Assembly (NCBI GenBank): GCA_035235625.1
Contig: CP141145.1
Span: 24,368,563-24,432,562, forward strand
Reading direction: 5' to 3'
From: Saururus chinensis
Taxonomy: Eukaryota; Streptophyta; Magnoliopsida; Piperales; Saururaceae
Length of the DNA: 64,000 nucleotides
Part shown: positions 23,869 through 34,888 of the stretch, in pieces
Position numbering within the stretch: the first letter of the stretch is position 1
Layout: every line of letters starts with the position of its first letter
The notes under the pieces: generated by a model
Databases searched by the model: none
Told to the model about the DNA's origin: nothing
The model's input: the letters and a program-made list of their open reading frames with translations, nothing else
Program-made: the position numbers and the translations under genes

Positions 23869-24844
23869 TGTGACGACGTAGGGATCCATATGTAAACATG
23901 TAATCGAATATACATAATAGAATTATAAACATACAATATGTAATTCATATCCTATCTCAATGATTAATCATTCAACAAATCAAATATATGTGCAGAAATA
24001 ATAAAACATAACTTGAATGTAACTCTAATGCATAGTATGCAAGAGTCATATAAATATTGACGTGGTAGACCACAAATTTGGACATCCACTTTATGGGATT
24101 TAGAGGTCTCCAACCAAAAAAATAGCCCCTTCATGACATCGGGCACTCTCGATTTAAGTAAAAACGCCTCTTAAACGACTCAAATCGAACTTCCAATGAC
24201 TTAGATCAAGAAAATAAAGTTTGAAAAGTGTACGAGAGAAAACTGGAAAAACTGAAACCCCTCATGATTATTTATAGGCTGTATGAGGCAGTTTGGACAC
24301 CATGCACCACACATACAATGCGTGATACAGGTCTAGGCCATGTGGTGCAAATGTGTAGGGTGGTAGCGTTGCATGTGCATGGGCCCCAACCTTGGCACAA
24401 CGCATGTTATGTGTGCATCGAGTGTCACATTGACGTGTTAGTTGGCATCAATGCTAATGCCAATCTGACACAATAAATCTTCTTTTTCTATATTTTTTAA
24501 AAATCTAAAATCTTTAAACGCGTGTAACTTTCTCTCCCGGACTCCGACCACATGTTCTTGGTACCATTGGGCTTGTATCGATGAGCCCTATAAAACTAGA
24601 CTCCGCATAAGTAGGGTATGTCATACTTTTCAAGTGGATCCTACCCATGTGACACGTTTCTCAAAGCTATAACTTTCAACCCCGGTGTCCGATTTGTGTG
24701 GTTTAAGACTCGTTTCTCCTAGCTCTAACACACCTATGCGAAAACTCTCCAAATATTTGCCTCTAAATAATTAAAAATAGCTACAAAACCAAAAATAACT
24801 TTATTAGAAGCATAAAATCATGTAAAAAATTCACGGTCGTTACA
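23869..24844 (-). repeat. solo LTR-like repeat (976 bp)
   Basis: Ends TGTGACGACG (left) and GGTCGTTACA (right). On the minus strand it resembles the 1.7-kb LTR at 50813-52515: TGTAACGACC start, a shared middle with a GATACAAGCCC-like block, and a TATA box CCTATAAATAA at 24268-24277. No target duplication was found, so one flank may be lost. No coding sequence. Confidence 0.6.
24268..24277 (-). promoter_or_regulatory. LTR TATA box (minus strand)
   Basis: CCTATAAATAA on the minus strand, in the same relative place as in the related LTR at 50813-52515. Confidence 0.45.
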
Positions 24845-24884
24845 CTATAATCAAATAATGTTGCCTAGAGTACTTTCCCTTTTT

Positions 24885-25960
24885 CTTTCTATCTTACTCC
24901 CTAAACCTTTTAGGTTTATCATAAAAAAAAATGTTAGAAACATTATTAGGACAATTATCGGCAAAATGACCTAAAATTTTGTATTCAAAACATTTCATGT
25001 TCTTTTTATCATGTTTGTTATGTTTTCCATCTCTAGTCTCCTCATATTTCTTGCCTGTAGTTTCTCCTTTTTCGTTAACCCAAAAATTCTGAGTTTTCAC
25101 TAACTTCTTAAAAAATTTAGTCAATAGAACCATTTGTACATCTTCACTTTTACTTTTTTCATATTCCTCTAGGATTTTTAAGTCTTTAGGCTTATTGTTC
25201 TGTTTCTTAGTTGTTTTTAACTTATATTTTTCCTTTGATTTTTCAAAAAACTCTTTCTTGTTTTTATCATACTCCTTGTATTTCAAACATTTTTAAGTTC
25301 CCTGTGAGTTCCTCAATGTCTAAGGTAAATTTTCTTTGATTTATTAATCACAACAACTTTAATCTTGAATTTTGATGATGAGGACCTTAAAATATTTTTA
25401 ACCAAAGGTAATCTAGGATTGACTCTCTTAGTTGATCACAAGTATTGACTATGTTAGAAATTTTTGCATAGTACTTAGAAATTGATTCCTTATCACTCAT
25501 CAATATGTTGTCAAACTCTAAGGTGAATGTTTGTAACCTAGACACCTTTACAGCTCCGATTCCCTCAATGTGTTTTACAAGTTTTTACCATACAACCTTT
25601 ATGGATGTACAATTTAAAATTAACCTATGTTGAGATTTTCGTATAACATTAAACAATGCACTTAGGACTTTACTATTGTAGTTAGTAAGTTTTGTATCAT
25701 TTTCATACTATTCACTCTCATCCTTTATAATCATATTCCCCTATTTGTCTTAAGTTATGGGTAGATTCTAACCTTTAATCACCGCTTTTCAAGCACTGTC
25801 ATTAAAGCCTTCATCTATTTCTTTCAATAGAAGAAATTTTGACCATCAAATAAATGTGGTCAATTCATGAGATTTCTCAAGTTCCTATATTCAATCATAT
25901 TGTTGTTTGAACCACCATTAAGATTAAAACCAAGAAAAACAAGCATATAACTAAATTTAA
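24885..25960 (-). pseudogene. copia gag remnant (minus strand)
   Basis: Best part (24894-25286) gives a lysine-rich stretch and a zinc-knuckle-like block MKCFEYKILGHFADNCPNN typical of copia Gag C-termini. Upstream on the minus strand to about 25960 the frame is decayed but still gag-like in order. Fossil with several breaks; no pol follows on its 3' side because the LTR at 23869-24844 cuts it off. Confidence 0.7.
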
Positions 25961-27470
25961 TCGAGCAATACAATAGATTTATCTACTCTAAAGTAAGACA
26001 AGCACAACTTAGGGCAAAATCAACAAGACCACAAACAATTCTAACCAAAAAAATAAGTAAATCTTGCACAAATAAAAAAGAAAATCTGAAGCAAACTAGG
26101 AAATTAAGCAAAGTGACACAGCTTACTTGAGATAGGCATGCAAATCTACATAAATATCATGAAAAACTCAAAATATTAAATTAAAATCCTCAATTACTAA
26201 TTGAGAATTTAATATCCATCTAAATGACTTAGCCAATCAACAAATAGTTCCTAAAACTAGTACTTCGAATAAAGAAGAATTAAGAGTTTTGGCCTCTATG
26301 CGAAGGAAGTCGTTTACTTAGTGAAAATAAGAAAAACTTAAAATCTAAGTGCATTCATGGTCAATCCATCAAATCAAAAAATTTCAAGCATGTAAAAGAC
26401 ATAAGGATTTTCACTTGGAAAATGACCTAAATTATAGTAAAAAACTGCGATGACTTTTCTTTGTACTAATTCAATGCATTAGTAAGCAAGACCTCTTATA
26501 AGATTAAAAAAAAGCTACCTCCTCTTTTGAGGCTCTAACATAAAGTTCTTTTGTTTAGAATTTCTCTTTATTTGTTGTTGGCCTTCAAGTCTTCTCCTCT
26601 AAGTCTTATTATTTCATCTCTCTCTGTTTCTAGTTCCTCGTTCAAACTTCATTTTAATTGTTGATTTATATTGAGACTCTTTAATCACTCATTGATAAAG
26701 ATTTAGTTGCTCCTCCTCAAACTTGTGTGTGTTTGTTGTGCTCTTGTTCTCTCTCTCTCTGTCTCATGTCTCCCTCTCCATGAAGAATTTTCATATATAA
26801 ATCAATAATGGATCAAGGAAAATTTAGGCAAAAAGTTTTTCCTTTTTCCTTAACTTTAATAATAACTTCTTTCTCTTCAATTTCATTCATACCTAGCATT
26901 ATAATGTTTTAAGTCGGTTAGGGTAAAAAAATATAAAGTAGGAAATGATATCTTTCCAGAATTCTTAAGCTAAGTAACTTAAGGTTCAAGCGATCTATCA
27001 TTTCAACTAGAGATCGATCAATCACTGTCTCTGTCTATACAAAATTGCCAATCGATCGATCTATTGAGTAGGCGATCAATTGATGTTCACCTCGGTTTAA
27101 ATATGAAAAATAATCATTAAATGATCAATCTATGCAAATCCTGTGTTCAAAAGTGATCGATCATTTATAAACAATTTTCTAGATTTTGACCTAGAATATC
27201 CTAAAACTTCCAAAATTATTCTAGTAAATTATTTAGACTTAATTCTAAGTGATTTGTGTATATCATGCCTTCAATTCTTCAACACTCAATGTAGTCTTCA
27301 TCCTTAAACTTTTAGTGTCTACTCTTATTTTTCAAGTTTTTCAATTCTAAACCTGACTTGACTACAACTAAATATACTTAAAGATTAAAATTATACATGA
27401 AGCTTCAACATTGTTTGATCATCGAAATCAGGTAATTACATTACATATGACCTCATATATTCTTATATGT
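25961..27470 (-). mobile_element. probable leader and LTR of the minus-strand copia fragment
   Basis: Lies directly 5' of the gag remnant. AT-rich; contains a CT-rich tract (26745-26780) and a cluster of GATC/ATCGATCG words (26990-27170). A resembling GATC-rich segment occurs in opposite orientation at 13150-13290. LTR limits were not resolved. Confidence 0.4.
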
Positions 27471-27479
27471 AGAACCTTT

Positions 27480-28690
27480 CTAACAAGTATTGTGGAGATA
27501 AAAAAAGAAGAAGCTGGAATTAGAAGAAAGAGAAATAATTAATGAATTTCCCAATGTTTTTCCAAGGGGACTACTGCGTTCACCATCAAGGAGGGAAGTA
27601 AATTTTGCAATAGATTTGACCACTCCAAGAGCCTCATCAATTTCCAAGGCACTTAATAGGATGACCACGATTGAACTAAAGGAGTTGAAAATGCAACTAC
27701 ATGACTTATTGGATAAGGGATTCATTAGGCCCCATGTTTCTCCTTAGGGTGTACCTACTTTGTTTATGAAGAAAGGCAAGTCAATGAGACTATGTATTAA
27801 TTACAAAATGATCAATCAAGTCACTATAAAAAATAAGTGCACTCCCTAAAATAGATGACTTATTTGACCTTTTACAATTAACAAAAGTGTTTTCTAGAAT
27901 TCTTAAGATATGGATACATCAACTAAGGATAAAGGAGGAAGACATCTCAAAAACCTTCTTTCCTACTAGGTATGAACGTTAAAAGTATATAGTAATGCCT
28001 TTTGTGTTTGCTAATGTCATGGACATTATGGACAAGATTTATAAACTTCACTTGGACCAATTTGTCATTGTGTTTGTAGATGATATTTTGATATACTCAC
28101 CCATAGTAAAGGAATATCATAATCATCTTAGAGAAGAACTCAATATTTTATAGATGATATTTTTATATACTCACCCATAGTAAAGAAACATCAAAATCAT
28201 CTTAGGGAAGTATTCAATATTCTAAGCTAAGTAAATGTGATTTTTAGATGAAGAGAATTAACTTTTTGGGTCATGTAATTTTAAAAAAAGGAGTATGGAT
28301 ACTCTTTGAAAGTTAAGGTTGTCATAAATTGGGAGAGACCAAAGAATCTACTAGAGGTAAGAAGTTTTTTTAGGGTTGACAGGTTATTAACGAAGGTTCA
28401 TTAAAAGTTTCTCTTAAATTACATTGCTCATGACAAAGGCGACAAGAAAGAATGTCAAATTTGCATAAAACTAAGAGTGAACATAGTTTATAAAAATTGA
28501 AAGAAAAACTTATGAGTGCTCTAATATTAACATTACCCAGAGGAGATGAATGCTATATACTTTTTAGTGGTGCTTTAAGAAAAAGATTGAGTTGTATGTT
28601 GGTGCAAAATGGGAAAATGGTTGCTTATGCTTCAAAATAATTACAAACCCATGAGCAGAATTTGGAAGTCCGTTAACATTGCTTAAAATT
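27480..28690 (+). pseudogene. Ty3/gypsy pol remnant (RT to RNase H)
   Basis: Plus-strand translation gives gypsy RT blocks: LKMQLHDLLDKGFIRPHVS, then CINYKMINQVTIKNK, the FVIVFVDDILIYS catalytic box region (~28065-28095) and an RNase H-like stretch ending in KMVAYASK (~28620-28640). No LTRs recognised. Old, heavily broken fossil. Confidence 0.75.
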
Positions 28691-29630
28691 TTAAATTTTA
28701 CTTAAGAATTTTTTATTTCAAAATTAAGCAAAGGAAAGTTAATCTACAAGTATACTTCATTTTAAAGCATACACAAGTATAATATATAAAAAGTTAACAA
28801 ACTCATTGTATGATAAGGAAGTGATTTTAACTTATGTGGTCTAATGGGGATTAAGTATGATAAATGAATAATCAAGAGCAAACACAATGCACAAGAGAGA
28901 TTTATACTGCGCTTTGAATGCTGAGAATCAAACGACACCTACATCCACACTCTCAAAGTACTAAATCCAAGGCACCTCAATTTTTTATTAAGTAAGGGTT
29001 TCATACTTACAATCAGCATCTATAGCATATAGTTTTCTTTGGCTCACCATTAACTGTTATACAACCTTGAGTAAATCTACACTCACCTAGAGTTACTCCT
29101 AACTCTCCACAGGTTTCTTACTAAGTATTTACTCCACTTTCTAAAAAGTAACAAAGGGTTTAGATCACTTTCACTCTTTATAAGGATTAAATATCTTACA
29201 CCTTTGCTAAAGTCGTGCTTTAAGCATTCAGTCTTCCATTGTCCATCCTTGAATTTAAATCGGTGCTTAAAATTGTTGAAGCTATTTGGACAGATGAACA
29301 TGGCTTTCTAAAAGATATACCTATTTGATCTAAGAAACTATTATCGAGTAGTCTTGAATTTCTTCCTAGTATTTATTAAAGAAATCTTATGGACCCTTTC
29401 TAAGAGAGGAAAATTAACAAAGACATACTAAGGTTTCAAACGATTTTTTTATGGAATATAAAACCAAGTCTAAGAGGTCTCTAATTCTTTCCTAAGATCT
29501 CGATTGAAAGTCTTTTAAACTTTGATATTTTAAGGGAAAGATAGCTCGGGATACTCTTGTGATCTTATCTTCATGATTTAACTATAATAACCCAAGTCAA
29601 GAGCATGATTTCAACTTCACCCAAGAGAGG

Positions 29631-29640
29631 CTATTTATAG
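29631..29640 (-). promoter_or_regulatory. LTR TATA box (minus strand)
   Basis: CTATAAATAG on the minus strand, about 500 bp into the LTR, with the 24-bp tandem array starting about 20 bp upstream of it. Confidence 0.6.
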
Positions 29641-29660
29641 ATGAATAATTCCATGTCAAG

Positions 29661-29756
29661 TTTATGTTTGGGTCTTAATTTGAGTTTATATTTGGGTACT
29701 AGTTTAAGTCTATGTTTGGGTCTTAGTTTGAGTCTATGTTTGGGTTTTAGTTTAGG
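29661..29756 (-). repeat. 24-bp tandem repeat, 4 units, upstream of LTR TATA box
   Basis: Units (plus-strand reading) TTTATGTTTGGGTCTTAATT..., with words TATGTTTGGGTCTTAGTTTG repeated at exact 24-bp steps (29661, 29685, 29709, 29733). Confidence 0.9.
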
Positions 29757-30140
29757 TATATGCATATTTTTCTTACATAAGCTGGATGAGTTTTTTTTCT
29801 AACCAGCCTATGAGCCCAATTACTTGTCTTTTAGGCCAAACATACTAGATTAAGGCGACCTTGATCAATTCTTAGTCTTTTTGTCTTGATGCTTGTCCCT
29901 TGTCCACCTTGGGTTTGAATTTTTGTCTCTTATTTTCTTCATAAGCTTCTTGAAGTTTGTTCCTTAACTACTTTGGGCTTGAGCCTTTGTCACTTGTTTT
30001 CATCATGAGCTTCTTCAAGAATGCTTGAGCCTTTGTGTTAGAGTGTATCTCTTGAAGTCTTCATATTAATCTTACACTAACTCAATAACCCTTATATAAT
30101 TTGTCACAAAATTGGACAATAACTACGATAACACTAGCAA

Positions 30141-30151
30141 TCTCCCCCTTT
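30141..30151 (-). other. polypurine tract of minus-strand copia
   Basis: AAAGGGGGAGA on the minus strand, directly before the LTR. A second similar G-rich string (TAGGGGGAGTTTTGG) lies at about 30226-30242. Confidence 0.65.
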
Positions 30152-30584
30152 GTCATTTTTGTGACAAAACACAATTAAAATTCACAAACCCATTACATAT
30201 ATGAGCCTAAGCATATTAAACATTGACCAAAACTCCCCCTATCCACTTGACTTTAATCTCCCTCTTTGTGTATGCCAAGAACTTTATGTTTACCTGTAAA
30301 GCTTGAAAAGACACACATATGGTGGTATATATTTCTACTCCCCTTTTTTAAGAAAAAATGACCAATAGAGTCACAAAAACATAGTGACATATGGGATATT
30401 TTAGAACTTGAAGCAGGGCATAAAAAACATGCTTTAAATTTATTCAAATGGCATAAGGAAGCATGAGATTATTAACCTTTTACCCTAGTACAAAAGTTAG
30501 TAGTAAAGATGCATGATACAAATCCAAAATATCATGCAAACAATTAAGCACAAATTAACTAAGTATCCACATGACTATCTTTTC
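30152..30584 (-). other. internal 3' region of minus-strand copia, non-coding
   Basis: AT-rich DNA with PPT-like strings; no recognisable protein domain. The element's coding part is not seen further right. Confidence 0.4.
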
Positions 30585-30765
30585 TTAAATTTTTATGTGC
30601 GAGTCCTACACACATAACACACTTTTTAATAAATAATATTTTACATTTTTTCCTATATTAAACAACTCTAGTTTCTTGTATTTTTTACGCTATTGAAAAA
30701 TTCCCAACAAGCTATATCAAACCAGACTCACCACTAAACTAGTCATAAAAATGAATAACATGTTC
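30585..30765. repeat. fragment of the long-inverted-repeat family
   Basis: Words GTCCTACACACATAACACAC, a TTTTTCCTATATTA stretch and CCACTAAACTAGTCATAAA match, in order, the right arm of the inverted-repeat element at 46419-47500 (47315-47420). Confidence 0.55.
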
Positions 30766-33700
30766 CACGACACAAAGTCCCAAAGCACTATTATCTGCAC
30801 TAGCCTAGTTTATGATATTTGGATTAGTAGATAACTTGTAATTATATGCACATAGAGAAGGGATTAGTAAAGTTTATTAAAAGACTAAGAGAGGGAAGAA
30901 GGAAATTTATAGGATAAAATCTAATAAATGAAGGACTTCTATGTAGGAATAACCTACGGCCCAATATTTTGCCAGTGAGATTTAGACTCACAATTACCTA
31001 CTTTAAGTATATTTTTATTACTATTGGCACTTTATATATTAGTATAATTATTTTTTATTTTTCTTAAATTTTATATACATATACAATGTATGCGCATTCT
31101 AACTAATACTACTAATTGCATTACACTGCATTGTCAAAGCTATCTATCAAGAAACTCCTAAGCCTTCATCACCATTTGACAGTCAACAAACAAAGGCTTA
31201 CATTAGAACAATGTTTCTTGCCTTTTCTCTATTCTTATTGTGCTGATCGTATGAAGGAGAACTTGAAGCTCACATACTTGTATGCAGCAGATCCTAGAGT
31301 TGTATTTGCGAATGACAATATTTACTCGTTAAAAACGATTGGTGAATTTGCAAATATTTATCAATATTCTAGACTGGTCAGTCCATTCACCAACCATTTG
31401 GGCTGCAATGGCATGCCAAACCAGGTCACTTGGCTGGGTTGATTGGATTTACCTAGTATGACAACATGACAAACCTTCTTCAATGCTCTTGCTTGTTTCC
31501 TCCTCCCTCTCCATTCCTCTTCTCGCTACTTATGTCTGCAACTTCTATCATCCACCACCTCTTTCTTCGAAAGGGTTTATGTGAAGCACAGTATGATTTA
31601 CGGCAGAGCCTTCTACAATTGCACTTTTCCATGTTTAACTATTATCATCATATATAAAGAGCTACATTTAAAAAATATTAATTTTTATTAAATAATAAAA
31701 CTCACATTTAAAAGAAGAAAAAATAAGCTTATGACATTCTTATTTAAGTACCCAATCACTTCAATTGAACCAAATGAAACTATTAATATAAAATAAACTT
31801 TTTTGCCATGAACTATTAATTTAGGATAGGGGAGTATTATTTATTTTAAAATTCTAATAAAAAGCCTTTAAAGTGGTTCAAAAATCGCCTTGAGTTCAAG
31901 AACACAACATCCAAACGTACCCTTGGCCGCAAGAGTGAAGCAAACCTTACCAGCCAGTTGGATTTCCCACTTCAATAAAGTTCGGCCTCGAGAACCTTTT
32001 TCAACAACTAAGTCCTTGCAAAAACATTACAAAAGACAGCTACATGGATGACGCAATGTTCAGACATTGGAAGACACCCTTAGGAATTTCATTAGGATAG
32101 TTTCCTAGGATTGTGATCAAAGCTCTTTACCCTATGTTACACCCAATAGACAAATAGACAAGTTGAAGGAAAACATCCACTCCTCCATGCTCCAGATAGA
32201 GCGCTGTTAATTAGCAACCCTTGTCATTGATTTCGACCAGACTGCAAACCATCCAAGCATAAGAATATATTTCCCACTATAAATCAAATTGCATATTTCA
32301 CCAACCCCACCTTCGTGTCTCTCTCTGGTTTGGTAACCCTCTGCACGCCTCTGGTCCAGCACTGCCCCCCTATGGTTCCCCCTCCCCTTCTTTAGCAACC
32401 ATCTCTCATTATAGTCTCTCCAAAACTAACACAAATAAGTTGAACGTCAAAACTTTAAGCCTGTATTAGCGCACTACTCAAAACTAATAAAATTGAGTAC
32501 AACCAAATGCTGATGAGCATCATTTCTTGGAACAAATCAATATATGAGACATTGAACCTTCTCTTTGGCTCCTTTAATTGTACAAAATTCCAAATGTATC
32601 GTCTCGCCCAAAAGGAAAAGATTTAAAAAAAAGAGCTGCCATAGTGACCTGTATTTTTAACATACAACCCCTGCAAAACAAACGGAATAACATGGAAACA
32701 GGAAACTGAACGGTTAGGCATCCATAAATATTATAGAGCTTTAGCAGAATTGTGTCATTTTCAAATCATAGAGAAATCCTCCTAAGTTTCTCAAGTAATA
32801 AGTAAAACAAAATGTAAAAATGATAGTCACCAGCTCAAAAACGCTCCCAAGGATTTATGTCCTAAAACAAATATTAGAACAAATATATAGATGGATCACA
32901 GGTTATTAAAAGAAGCAGAACGGCACAAGGAATACATGCATAAAAAGAGTTGACTCTGCAGAACCAAGACTAACGCAGGATACAAACAGCTATCAGCTTC
33001 AGAGACTGCCTTCTCCCCATACCTAGCCAATGCCTCCAGTTTATGAGCCTCTGTGATAATTAAATTTCACAAACACACACATGAGAGAGAGAGAGAGGGT
33101 GGCATATACACTAGAGAAGAATATGCCCTTGTAAAGCAGCTATAATGGCATTTTGTAAAAGAGGGAAAAAATAAATGTTGCATATGAAATTTGTTAACAG
33201 ATACATAAACGGTCATGCATATTTACTACAACTCGGCAAATGCGCTGGCCATGAATTCCTGTGGATCTCCCAGGAGATTTGTCAACTAATTGAAATTCAT
33301 GTCTTTTCACTTTTCATATCGCTTATTCCAGAATCAATTCATTGAAGAATTATCTTTTGTCAAAGATTTGTGTTGCCAAACAATAACAATTCATGCCCAT
33401 TCTTAGCGACTTTCATCTTTGCATGACTTAGTGCATCAAAACAAAAAAATGACAATCTCTGGGAATCAGCCCATAAATCAGCCACAAATCAATTGCCAAA
33501 CAGCCCTAACATGCTTGTATCAATGGCTTGTACTCAGAAAGTACTCATAAGAATGTTTGTTAATGTGAATGGAGATGCAGATTTGAGAAAAACGAATTAC
33601 TTAAACTCTAGTCATCAGAAACATGGATGCCAGCTTTAAGAAGGGAAAATAGAAATGAAACTGGACATAAGGTACTCCAACTTCGAAGAACAATATCAAT

Positions 33701-34258
33701 CAAATGACACAAATAAGAAGATCTAAACAACAATATTAGACAATGAGGATACCGAGGAGGATACGGACACAGAATTTTCCGGACACCCTTAATGATTCCA
33801 TACTGCACAGGTATGTAAACAAACATGAGGGAAGAAAATGGTTACATCACCTTCTAGTTGCACATTACAAAAAACAAAGTTCCAAACTCTCACAAATACG
33901 GGGTAAGCTTACAACTTATAATTAAGTCTTTCTTGTTTCCTGATACAAGCGCAGAAAATAGTCCAGAAGGCTGCTTGATTTTCTTGCTGCACAGACATGC
34001 AAACTGGCATAAGCAGAGAAATGTAAAAGAATCGGTTTCCAATATAAAAGCTTCTCAGAGAAGAAAACAAGCAACATGCTTACAAGTATTGGATATTCAT
34101 GCTTCTCGTGGTTTCTTTTTGGATTTTTAGGTTCATATTTAAATCCTCGTGGCTTTTCTTCTGGAAATACATAATTTCCATCAATACCACCATTGTTGTC
34201 CATGTATCCATCACATGGGCTAAGAAAAATCATATTCCCCTTTGGCAGAGCAGACCGA
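30766..34258. other. intergenic DNA downstream of SNRNP48
   Basis: No coding frame recognised: the 108-codon frame at 31116-31442 shows no domain. A (GA)n microsatellite lies at 33083-33097. The part nearest 34258 should hold the SNRNP48 3' UTR; its polyadenylation site was not identified. Confidence 0.4.
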
Positions 34259-34888
34259 TCATTGTGATTCTTTTTCTTGCATCTTGCGATTGGAAGAAAT
34301 AAAAGTGTCCTTAGACATATCACATGCCCCAGCTGGATCATATCTGTCCTCAAATGCATTATATCTGCGGTATCCTGACTTTTCTCTATGTGTTCTGCCA
34401 CTATATCTTTCTCCACTTGTTTGGCTATGTTCAAGTCTATCCCTATCTATATCATTTCTAAGATGTTTAGATCTGTCAGATGATACTGAATCTTCCCTTT
34501 CATATCTATTCTTTAATCCCAAATTACCCAAGTCACTTTTAGGTATATGCCTTCCCCCTGCATAGCGATGACGTTCATAACTGTGAGGGCTCCTCGACCT
34601 AATTCGTCTGTCTTTACCAATATTTGTCCCACTTGTGTGGTGATTTAGAATATTATTCTCATCTGGAAAGGACATACTATTTTTATAAGATGGATATGAG
34701 TGCTTTCCAATTGCTTCAGAAGGGTCATGTGAAGTGCATTTCAACTTATCCATATCTGGGGACACATCACCAGAACTAATAGGCGCAAGTAGCAAGTTTT
34801 CAGACCCAACGGCTCCCTTAATAAAGCATCCAATTCCTCCTGCCTCCTTAATTTCTTCCATGTGCTCATCAATAATATCACGAATTAC
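34259..34888 (-). CDS. SNRNP48: SNRNP48 exon 4 (C-terminal, RS/RD-rich)
   Basis: Residues 505-713, VIRDIIDEHMEEIKEAGGIG and an Arg/Ser/Asp-rich tail (IRSRSPHSYERHRY, SSDRSKHLRNDIDRDRLEHS), ending KMQEKESQ then TGA. Acceptor TTTTTATCTCAG. Another reading frame continues open past this stop to a GTAAGC donor-like site at 34083, so an alternative C-terminus is possible but unproven. Confidence 0.8.
   Translation of the reverse strand, partial: VIRDIIDEHMEEIKEAGGIGCFIKGAVGSENLLLAPISSGDVSPDMDKLKCTSHDPSEAIGKHSYPSYKNSMSFPDENNILNHHTSGTNIGKDRRIRSRSPHSYERHRYAGGRHIPKSDLGNLGLKNRYEREDSVSSDRSKHLRNDIDRDRLEHSQTSGERYSGRTHREKSGYRRYNAFEDRYDPAGACDMSKDTFISSNRKMQEKESQ

Larger units (their letters stand above)
28700..30139 (-). 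repeat. copia 3' LTR (minus strand)
   Basis: On the minus strand the polypurine tract AAAGGGGGAGA (30141-30151) is followed by TGCTAGTGTTATCG, the LTR start. Inside are a 24-bp tandem array (29661-29756) and a TATA box (29631-29640). The far end is uncertain; about 28700 is a guess. The arrangement GTCACAAAAATGACAAAGGGGGAGATTG fits SIRE/Maximus-like copia elements by general resemblance. Confidence 0.6.

Noticed and set aside
23869-24844. Right end of MULE 1
   Set aside because: Its ends are TG...CA LTR tips related to the LTR at 50813-52515 and do not match the MULE TIR.
31116-31442. 108-codon frame downstream of SNRNP48
   Set aside because: No recognisable domain, no splice or promoter context, and no repeat of the pattern elsewhere; kept only as unassigned.
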